A DNA stretch of 64,000 bases from Oscillospiraceae bacterium (GTDB lineage Bacteria; Bacillota; Clostridia; Oscillospirales; CAG-272). Where the stretch lies: the NCBI GenBank assembly GCA_015064445.1, contig SVSE01000007.1:1-64000 (forward strand), read 5' to 3'. Position 1 is the stretch's first letter; the number at the start of each line of letters is the position of its first letter. A model generated the notes under the pieces. It ran no database searches, was not told the origin of the DNA, and was given only the letters and a program-made list of their open reading frames with translations. Position numbers and translations under genes: made by a program. This document shows, piece after piece, positions 55,695 to 62,392 of this stretch.

Positions 55695-55723
55695 TTGAAA
55701 TTCTTTTTCATCGAGTGTATAAT
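55695..55723 (+). promoter_or_regulatory. queT promoter
   Basis: -35 TTGAAA (55695-55700) and perfect -10 TATAAT (55718-55723), 17-bp spacer, placing transcription start just before the riboswitch. Confidence 0.7.
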
Positions 55724-55730
55724 GTTCACA

Positions 55731-55770
55731 GTGAGTTCGAAACCATCCTCACTTAAAACAAAACTAGGAG
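55731..55770 (+). promoter_or_regulatory. preQ1-I riboswitch
   Basis: P1 stem GTGAG (55731-55735) and CTCAC (55748-55752) enclose a loop beginning TTC and ending ACCATC, followed by an A-rich tail ending AACTAGGAG. This matches the class I preQ1 aptamer, in which the tail pairs back into the loop; here the tail includes the queT Shine-Dalgarno GGAG, so preQ1 binding would block translation. Confidence 0.85.
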
Positions 55771-55778
55771 AAAATAAA

Positions 55779-56282
55779 ATGAAAAATTCAAAGCTTTTGA
55801 GTCTTTCGTATTCTGCAATCATCGCTGCCCTGTATGTTGCACTTACTTGGATTTCAAATGTCCTCGGACTTGCAAGTGGAGCAGTGCAGATAAGACTCGG
55901 AGAGGCGCTTTGCGCTCTCGCATACTTTATCCCTGGCGCACCAATAGGACTTTTCGTTGGATGCCTTATCTCAAACCTTTCAATGGCACTCTCGCCACTC
56001 GATATCATTTTTGGCTCGCTTGCTACCTTGATCGGCGCATATTTGGGCTCAAAAATGAAAAATAAATGGCTTGTGCCTGTACCAACCGTTGTTGCAAATA
56101 CCGTGATTGTGCCGATAGTTATCCTTGTTTCATATACAGCAAGAGATGCTTGGAGCTTTTCGACATATGCGCTTACAGCACTTGGAGTTTTTGCAGGAGA
56201 GATCTTATCTGCGTATCTGCTCGGTATGCTTTTGCTTCTTGCTATGAGTAAGTATAAGGCGTTCAATGGCATAAAAAAATAA
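55779..56282 (+). CDS. queT: Queuosine precursor transporter QueT
   Basis: A 167-residue membrane protein of the QueT family, thought to be the substrate-specific subunit of an ECF importer for queuosine precursors. Five to six hydrophobic segments are seen, with GLASGAVQIRLGEALCALAYF-type signature (here VQIRLGEALCALAY) and PGAPIGLFVGCLISNL. The ATG at 55779 follows the riboswitch by eight bases. The preQ1 riboswitch in the leader strongly supports the assignment. No ECF ATPase genes are nearby. Confidence 0.93.
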   Translation: MKNSKLLSLSYSAIIAALYVALTWISNVLGLASGAVQIRLGEALCALAYFIPGAPIGLFVGCLISNLSMALSPLDIIFGSLATLIGAYLGSKMKNKWLVPVPTVVANTVIVPIVILVSYTARDAWSFSTYALTALGVFAGEILSAYLLGMLLLLAMSKYKAFNGIKK

Positions 56283-56305
56283 AGTGGAGAAATCCACTTT
56301 TTTCT
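56281..56305 (+). terminator. queT terminator
   Basis: AAAGTGGA and TCCACTTT form an 8-bp stem around GAAA, followed by a T run. Confidence 0.85.
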
Positions 56306-56363
56306 ATTGATTTTAAATTTTTAATATGGTAAAATTAGAATAGTAAACTAAAAGGAGAAAATT

Positions 56364-57335
56364 ATGGCATTTTTCAAAAATAAGCTTTTTAAGCTTGTAA
56401 TCGCAATTGTGTTACTTTTTGCAATGGTTTTGCCACTTGCATCGTGTGACCTTTTGTTCGATCTTCTTAGAATGGCGGAGGATCCTGAGGAGGAGTCCTA
56501 CGAAATTCCAGAGGGCACAGCAGAGTTCCACTTTATCGACATCGGACAGGGTGACTCAATACTTATTATGGTAGATGGCAAGGCGATTCTTATTGATACA
56601 GGCGTTAGCGCTGAAAAGGAAAATCTTGATGCGTACCTTGATTCTTGTGGAGTAACCGAGCTTGAATATTTTATCGCAACTCACCCAGACTCTGACCACA
56701 TAGGCGCAGCTGCTCATGTTGTTGAAAACTATAAAATCAATAACATTATCCTTTCCCCAAAGGAGCATACAACCAAGACCTATGAGAAGTTTATAACAGC
56801 AATTGAAACAAAGATTGATAACGGAGAGATTCTCGAAGAGAATGTTTCCTTGGCAGACGGAGATTTGATAGGCTCAAGCGTTTATGTTGGAGAGCTTGAA
56901 ATGAAAATCCTCGGTCCTGTTGATCCAGATGAATTCAGCAAGAGCGATAATAATAACCCAAGCGTTGTAATTATGGCAAGATGGGGCAATAACAAGGTTC
57001 TTTTGACTGGTGACGCAGAGAAGGAGGCTGAGCTTCAGCTTGTTGAAGAATACGGAAATCAGCTCAAATGCGATGTTCTTAAGGTTGGACACCATGGCTC
57101 ACACTCATCAACACACCCAGCCGACCCTGATGACGGAATTGTGTATGGCTTCTTGCACTATGTTCAGCCAACAATGGCAGTTATCTCCTGTGGCGAGGGG
57201 AATGATTATGGTCATCCACATAAGGAAACAATGGATGAGCTTGCAGAATACGAGGTAGAGGTGCTTCGTACCGACCTGCTCGGCTCAATCGTGCTCGTTT
57301 CTGACGGAACAAATATCACTCAAAAGGCAAATTAA
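56364..57335 (+). CDS. ComEC/Rec2-related metallo-beta-lactamase-fold lipoprotein
   Basis: A 323-residue predicted lipoprotein: signal with lipobox VLPLASC near residue 28, then an MBL fold: FIDIGQGDSILI, ATHPDSDHIGAA as the HxxxDH metal motif, VLLTGDAEKEAE, and KVGHHGSHSS. This matches the nuclease-like domain of ComEC, but the protein lacks the membrane channel part. It probably acts outside the membrane on nucleic acid or phosphodiesters. AAAGGAGAA precedes the ATG. Confidence 0.87.
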   Translation: MAFFKNKLFKLVIAIVLLFAMVLPLASCDLLFDLLRMAEDPEEESYEIPEGTAEFHFIDIGQGDSILIMVDGKAILIDTGVSAEKENLDAYLDSCGVTELEYFIATHPDSDHIGAAAHVVENYKINNIILSPKEHTTKTYEKFITAIETKIDNGEILEENVSLADGDLIGSSVYVGELEMKILGPVDPDEFSKSDNNNPSVVIMARWGNNKVLLTGDAEKEAELQLVEEYGNQLKCDVLKVGHHGSHSSTHPADPDDGIVYGFLHYVQPTMAVISCGEGNDYGHPHKETMDELAEYEVEVLRTDLLGSIVLVSDGTNITQKAN

Positions 57336-57717
57336 AAAAGAAGACACAGGCAAGGGTGAATATTCTTAAGGACAGTTTTTTGAAATTCATTAAAATACGT
57401 TACCTGTCAATAGGAAAAGGACGAAGAATTATGAAAATTCCTCGTCCTTTTTTCTTAACAAACACAGCTTCTGCGTTCACAGAAGCTGTTTTGTCGATAT
57501 ACCTCACTTTATTCGGCTCGATATATTTGCCCTATGGCGCAAATTCGATATAATCTCCCTTTCGGTCGATTTCGATATGATATTCGCCTTATTTCTCGTG
57601 CGAAGCACATATCGAGTCCGTGAGGACATATCGAGCACGAAGTGCATATCGTTCGCCGTAGGCGAATATCGATGCGTTGTGTCATTAAGGGAACAACGCT
57701 AAGTCCTGTGTCTTTTT
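57334..57717. mobile_element. Candidate non-autonomous (MITE-like) hairpin-array element
   Basis: 384 bp without a credible gene. The ends carry inverted repeats: A6GAAGACACAGG on the left and CCTGTGTC-T6 on the right. Inside are a long terminator-like hairpin (57415-57453, AGGACGARGAATT arms then T6), ACAGCTTCTG/CAGAAGCTGT (57464-57489), and at 57597-57699 five short palindromes spaced by ATATCGA: GTGCGAAGCAC, GTCCGTGAGGAC, GCACGAAGTGC, TTCGCCGTAGGCGAA and GCGTTGT/ACAACGC. The long hairpin may end the upstream gene. Confidence 0.55.
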
Positions 57718-57719
57718 TA

Positions 57720-58475
57720 TTAGGTTTTTGCGAGTCCAAGCATCCACGAGGTGGGAAGAGCCTTTGATAGCACCCTGTAAAATTTATAAAAGCCCTTTGG
57801 AGTGTAAACAGCTCTACCTTTCTTTGATGCCTTGATGGCTCCGAGTGCGGTTTTTGTTGGATTGCAACGAGGAAGCTTGTCAAACGCCTTGGAGCTTCCG
57901 TTATCAAGACCGGCAACAGCCAAAAATTCCGTTTCCATAGGTCCTGGGCAAAGCGCAGTAACATTGATTTTCCTCTTTTTAAGCTCATAGCGAAGCCCTC
58001 TTGAAAAGCTCATAACATAAGCCTTCGTTGAGGAATATACAGTCAAGTTTGCATTTGGAACAAATGAGGCAATAGAGCAGGAGTTTATTATTTTCGCCCC
58101 TGCCGACATATAAGGAAGTGCAATTGTCGTAATCTCTGTAAGAGAGCGCACATTTAGCTCAATCATATTGCCTTGCGCTATGTAATCTGCACCTTCAAGC
58201 GCACCATATACACCTGCACCAGCATTGTTGATAAGAAATCTTATATCGGGCGACTCGTTTTTCAAAAGCTCGCAAAGACAAGTCATGCTTTCTCTTGTGG
58301 TAATATCTAAAGGAATGCACCTTGTTGGAATTTTACCATAAAGAGCGCTAATTTCCTTTAGCCTTTCCTCTCGCCTTGCGATAATCCATATCTCGTCAAG
58401 CGCTTCATTTTGTAAGCCCTTGAAGAATTCTACTCCAAGTCCACTTGAAGCGCCCGTAATAATGGCAATTTTCAT
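57720..58475 (-). CDS. Short-chain dehydrogenase/reductase
   Basis: A 251-residue classical SDR: TGASSGLGVEF NAD(P) motif at the N-terminus, NNAGAGVYG, catalytic Ser in NSCSIASF and YSSTK, and LCPGPMETEF after strand 6. It belongs to the YqjQ/DltE-like group of unknown substrate. Its stop lies three bases from the end of the hairpin-array element. It sits 10 bp after the esterase gene, so the two form a minus-strand operon. Confidence 0.85.
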   Translation of the reverse strand: MKIAIITGASSGLGVEFFKGLQNEALDEIWIIARREERLKEISALYGKIPTRCIPLDITTRESMTCLCELLKNESPDIRFLINNAGAGVYGALEGADYIAQGNMIELNVRSLTEITTIALPYMSAGAKIINSCSIASFVPNANLTVYSSTKAYVMSFSRGLRYELKKRKINVTALCPGPMETEFLAVAGLDNGSSKAFDKLPRCNPTKTALGAIKASKKGRAVYTPKGFYKFYRVLSKALPTSWMLGLAKT

Positions 58476-58485
58476 ACCTTACCTC

Positions 58486-59259
58486 TTAAAATCCCAAGTT
58501 TTTCAAGAAAATCACAGCATTCTTGGACCAACAGCTAATGTCGTTTCTGTCAGAGGCAAGACCAAGACCGTGACATCCGTCAGGATAAATGTGAAGCTCA
58601 AAGTACACCTTGTTCTTTGCAAGCGCATCAGCAAGCATAAGTGAGTTTTCAACAGGAACAGCACCGTCGTTTGCAGTGTGCCAAATAAAGCAAGGTGGAG
58701 TGTTTGGTGTTACATTCACCTCGTTTGAAAACATATGTACAAGATACATATCGTCCTTTTCCTCGCCAAGAAGGTTTTGGCGTGAGCCCATATGTGTAAA
58801 TGGCTCAGTAAAGGTAACAACAGGATAGCAGGGCATAAATGCATCAGGGCGAGCACTAAGCTCATCTATTTCATCTGCCTTTGGATAAGCCTCAAAATCA
58901 TAGAGAGTTGCAGAGGTACAGCAAAGGTGTCCACCTGCACTAAATCCAAGTGTTGCAACCTTTTCGTAACCCATAGAGCGTAAGGTTCTAATAGCACGTT
59001 GAACATCGGAAAGAGGAGCGAATTTGTTACATTTTGCTACATTATAGTCAAGCACAAATGCATTGATGCCACCGTCATTGAACATTTTTGCAATAGGCTC
59101 TCCCTCGTGTCCTGCCTTGCCACCGTATCCGCCACCAGGAATTACAATAACGGCAGTTTTTGTGTCATTTACCTCGTAAGGAACGATGAATGGACGAAAT
59201 TCGTTATTTGTGTCTGCAATGTAAGGAGGATTTTCCCAAAGATAGATTTTATTTTCCAT
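58486..59259 (-). CDS. Alpha/beta hydrolase (acetyl esterase-like)
   Basis: A 257-residue cytoplasmic hydrolase with an oxyanion loop VIVIPGGGYGGKAGHEG, nucleophile elbow TLGFSAGGHL, WHTANDGAVPVENS with the likely catalytic Asp, and DGCHGLGLA with the catalytic His. The HGGG-variant and size match the bacterial acetyl-xylan/feruloyl esterase-like group. The ATG at 59259 follows GAGAGG; a longer frame upstream lacks support. Confidence 0.87.
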   Translation of the reverse strand: MENKIYLWENPPYIADTNNEFRPFIVPYEVNDTKTAVIVIPGGGYGGKAGHEGEPIAKMFNDGGINAFVLDYNVAKCNKFAPLSDVQRAIRTLRSMGYEKVATLGFSAGGHLCCTSATLYDFEAYPKADEIDELSARPDAFMPCYPVVTFTEPFTHMGSRQNLLGEEKDDMYLVHMFSNEVNVTPNTPPCFIWHTANDGAVPVENSLMLADALAKNKVYFELHIYPDGCHGLGLASDRNDISCWSKNAVIFLKNLGF

Positions 59260-59396
59260 AATAAACCTCTCAAAAAGTATAGTGCGAGCATAGCTCATAC
59301 CTATATTACCACAAAAAAGCGTATAAGTGTATATTTTTTGCAAAAAAAGAGAATATATTTTTTGAAAAAATTTTACCTCTTTTTTGAAAAATGCTA

Positions 59397-59425
59397 TTGA
59401 CAAAACAATTTTGCTGTGATATTAT
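59397..59425 (+). promoter_or_regulatory. tRNA-Lys promoter
   Basis: -35 TTGACA (59397-59402) and -10 TATTAT (59420-59425), 17-bp spacer, 22 bp before the tRNA. Confidence 0.7.
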
Positions 59426-59447
59426 GTATAGGCATAAATAAAAGTAC

Positions 59448-59523
59448 GCCCTTGTAGCTCAGACGGTAGAGCACTTGACTTTTAATCAAGGTGTCCGGAG
59501 TTCGAATCTCCGCAAGAGCACCA
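59448..59523 (+). tRNA. tRNA-Lys(TTT)
   Basis: A 76-nt cloverleaf with encoded CCA. The anticodon stem CTTGA/TCAAG holds loop CTTTTAA with anticodon TTT; the T arm CGGAG/CTCCG and D arm GCTC/GAGC pair. The acceptor GCCCTTG against CAAGAGC leaves a C3-A70 mismatch. Confidence 0.93.
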
Positions 59524-59524
59524 T

Positions 59525-59556
59525 AAAAAAGACACTCAATCGAGTGTCTTTTTTCA
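59525..59556 (+). terminator. tRNA-Lys terminator
   Basis: GACACTC and GAGTGTC pair around AATC, extended by A-T pairs and followed by T6. Confidence 0.9.
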
Positions 59557-59692
59557 TTTTATAAGCTAACCTTTTCGAAAGCTTGCTTGACAAAATACAC
59601 AAAAAAGCAAGCCTTATTTTTACCGAAAATCAAGCAACTTTGTGCAACTTTTACAAAAAGCCCCTGCTAAGCTTCCATTTTATTCAAAACAC

Positions 59693-59721
59693 TTGAAAAA
59701 AACGCCCCCGTGTGATAAAAT
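59693..59721 (+). promoter_or_regulatory. Promoter of the first surface protein
   Basis: -35 TTGAAA (59693-59698) and -10 TAAAAT (59716-59721), 17-bp spacer. Confidence 0.6.
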
Positions 59722-59756
59722 ATAAGCGTAAAATTATCAAAGGAGATAAAACAAAA

Positions 59757-62246
59757 ATGAAGAAATTTTTATCAATACTTCTCGTTATTGCAATGGTCGC
59801 TTCACTTGTTGCTATGCTTATAGTTCCAACATCTGCATCTACACCAAGCAGTACACGAAAGGTAACAGCAGATGATGCTTATGTCACCGTTTCTCACGAG
59901 GGTGGGGGCGCAGCAAATAAGGATGCTCTTATTGACGGAGTAATTCCAGAATCAGAGAGTATTTATACAGTTGGAGGCGTGTCTTGGTTCCCAGCTGCTT
60001 CTGGAGATTATGCTACTATTCATCTTAATGATCAGATTTCTATTAGCGAGCTCAAGCTTTATGGAACAGGTAACTATTCGAAGATTACTGTACAAATTTT
60101 CGATACTGCAGGTACAAAGACCTTCGAAAAGGATTTGTGGCTTCAGGGTGCAGGTACCATTGAAACTCATGCTATCATAGAGGCTAATACAAGCATTTAC
60201 GAGGCAAGAACAATCAAAATCATAGGTAGCTCACTAAAGTGGGACGACGGAAGAACCGATAAGGTTTCTGAGCTTGAAATCACAGGACATTTCCACGATT
60301 TTGGGGACCCAACAGCTGAGGTTGCTCCATCTTGTGGAATAGATGGTTCGGCAACATATTCTTGTAGTGAATGTAGTGTTACAAAGATTGAAAAAATAGA
60401 AAAAACCAATGCTCACATTTGGTCTACAACCGCAACAGAAACACTTACACCAGCTGCCGATAGAGAAGGTATTTTGCAGTACAAGTGTACGGTTAATAAT
60501 TGCCCAGCTTATAAGGAAGAAAAACTTCCTTGCCTAGGACATAATACCACTTGCACAAGAGTTGAGGCTGATTGTGAAAACGACGGTTCGGTTACATATG
60601 TTTGTAACGACGACGGATGCGATTATGAGCTTTCTTATGTTCTTGACAAGCTTAACCATATTCCTAGCACAACATCCACCGTTCATCAGAAGGCTACAAT
60701 TTGGTGTAATGAAATTCTTGCTTATGAATGCACAAGACCTGAATGCGATGGCGCAAAGCTTGTTGAAACACCAAACTCAATGCTTGAAAATCCCGACGAT
60801 GCAGTAATTCGTCTCGGAAACGATAACATTGATAGTATTACAGAGGACGATACTAATGCAAACGGAACAGTTAGTGCTAATAGAAATAAGGATTGCTTGT
60901 TCGATAGAATAATCGAAACCAGCTATTGGAAACCAACTAACTTTTGGAGTGGCGTTGCAGGATCCAAGCTCATTATTGAGTTTGATAAGGAGTACTTGTT
61001 CTTAGATGCAAAAATTCATGTTTCGGACAACTACAACGACATAAAAATCCAATTTTTCAATGCAGAAGATGAAGCTGTTGGTTTGGAGTTTAACGCTCCT
61101 ATAAACAATGGCCAAAACTTTGATTCAGTTGATTTGACTGGTAACACTAAAAACCAATTCATCAAAAAGATTGTTATCACTGTTGTTAATGCTAAAAATC
61201 CTACAGCAACACAGTTTACTGAATTTGTAATCAATGCTCATGGCTGTAAGTACGAGCAGGCTGATAGAGAAAACATCAACACAGTACCTGCAGAATGTAA
61301 AACTACTTTTGATGGTCTTTGCCGTCTTTGCGACATACATGCTACCGGTGTCGTTGAATATAACCACACATTTGAAAAGGAAACAGGCACAGAGCTTGAT
61401 AAGATTTATTCAGATAGAGAGAACGATATTCCTGTAACCTGTTATCAAGATGGTATAGGATACAAGCATTGTACAGTTTGCCAGGCTGATGTGGATACAT
61501 ATACACCAGCAACTGGAGTTCATGATTTTGAAAATGGAGAGCCAGTATACGACAAGGATTCAGCACCAGACTGTGGCAATCCTGGTACAGGTCATAAAAA
61601 ATGCGCTACACCTGGTTGTACAGCTGTAAGCGAGGATTGCGATTTCCCAGCAACAGGCGCGCACAGCAAGTGGAATTGGAAGGTTATCGAGGGCGAAGAG
61701 CCAGACTATACACATACAGGCTTGAAGGGCTATTTCTGTGGCGTTTGTGGATATCAAGACACAAGCAAGGAAAATCAAGTAGCTGATATGACCAAGCTCA
61801 ATGCTGTATCTACAAAGGACTGGTCAGTCAGATATACCGATTTCGTATCTCCAAGAGCAACATTTAAGCTTTCAAAGAAAAACATTGAGGCAATCGAGGA
61901 CGAATTCGATGTAAAGATCTTTGGCGTTGTTCAAAAGGGCGAGGCAACAAAGGAAATTCAGGTTTATGGCGAGGGCGCAACTGGTAAGGTTGGTAGCGAT
62001 GGAACATTCTCACTCGTTGTAAAGGGCGCTTCCTACACAGATGAATATAAGTTCAGCGTAAGAGTAGAAATCACCTGCAAGGCTGACAATACAAAGGCTG
62101 AAAACACTGTTACCTCAAAGAACATCACAACTGCACCAGACGGAACTGTTTCTGCAAAGGATGTTGCTACATACCTTATCGCACCAAACAGAGTAGATGA
62201 GCTTGATGCTGAGCTCAAGAAGTTCTTCGAGAAAATCGCAGAATAA
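59757..62246 (+). CDS. Secreted multidomain surface protein with discoidin-like and CxxC repeats
   Basis: An 829-residue exported protein. Signal peptide KKFLSILLVIAMVASLVAML, cleaved near SAS. Two beta-sandwich regions resemble F5/8-type (discoidin, carbohydrate-binding) modules: ~25-180 (ATIHLNDQISISELKLYGTG) and ~360-500 (KLIIEFDKEYLFLDAKIHVS). They alternate with short cysteine repeats of the form His-aromatic ... C..DG...Y.C..C at about 185-330 and 510-680. The C-terminal ~140 residues lack cysteine and are beta-rich. No anchor motif is seen. AAAGGAGAT precedes the ATG at 59757. Likely cell-surface or secreted glycan contact protein; the domain assignments are by pattern only. Confidence 0.7.
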   Translation: MKKFLSILLVIAMVASLVAMLIVPTSASTPSSTRKVTADDAYVTVSHEGGGAANKDALIDGVIPESESIYTVGGVSWFPAASGDYATIHLNDQISISELKLYGTGNYSKITVQIFDTAGTKTFEKDLWLQGAGTIETHAIIEANTSIYEARTIKIIGSSLKWDDGRTDKVSELEITGHFHDFGDPTAEVAPSCGIDGSATYSCSECSVTKIEKIEKTNAHIWSTTATETLTPAADREGILQYKCTVNNCPAYKEEKLPCLGHNTTCTRVEADCENDGSVTYVCNDDGCDYELSYVLDKLNHIPSTTSTVHQKATIWCNEILAYECTRPECDGAKLVETPNSMLENPDDAVIRLGNDNIDSITEDDTNANGTVSANRNKDCLFDRIIETSYWKPTNFWSGVAGSKLIIEFDKEYLFLDAKIHVSDNYNDIKIQFFNAEDEAVGLEFNAPINNGQNFDSVDLTGNTKNQFIKKIVITVVNAKNPTATQFTEFVINAHGCKYEQADRENINTVPAECKTTFDGLCRLCDIHATGVVEYNHTFEKETGTELDKIYSDRENDIPVTCYQDGIGYKHCTVCQADVDTYTPATGVHDFENGEPVYDKDSAPDCGNPGTGHKKCATPGCTAVSEDCDFPATGAHSKWNWKVIEGEEPDYTHTGLKGYFCGVCGYQDTSKENQVADMTKLNAVSTKDWSVRYTDFVSPRATFKLSKKNIEAIEDEFDVKIFGVVQKGEATKEIQVYGEGATGKVGSDGTFSLVVKGASYTDEYKFSVRVEITCKADNTKAENTVTSKNITTAPDGTVSAKDVATYLIAPNRVDELDAELKKFFEKIAE

Positions 62247-62260
62247 TTCAAAAATAAAAA

Positions 62261-62285
62261 AGAGTGCTTCGGCACTCTTTTTTTG
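62261..62285 (+). terminator. Terminator between the two surface proteins
   Basis: AGAGTGC and GCACTCT pair around TTCG, followed by T8. Confidence 0.9.
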
Positions 62286-62322
62286 TTTTCTTTATTTCAA
62301 AGCGCTTTATTATATAAAAGAC

Positions 62323-62351
62323 TTGATTTTTTTCGCGCATTATGTTAAAAT
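62323..62351 (+). promoter_or_regulatory. Promoter of the second surface protein
   Basis: -35 TTGATT (62323-62328) and -10 TAAAAT (62346-62351), 17-bp spacer. Confidence 0.6.
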
Positions 62352-62392
62352 GTATGTGTGAAAATTTTTCTTTTATCAAGGAGATAAACAAA

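Noticed and set aside
57509..57988. A minus-strand frame running from the SDR gene into the hairpin array
   Set aside because: Half overlaps the SDR in another frame and the rest is translated palindromes rich in Arg and Ile; not a protein gene.
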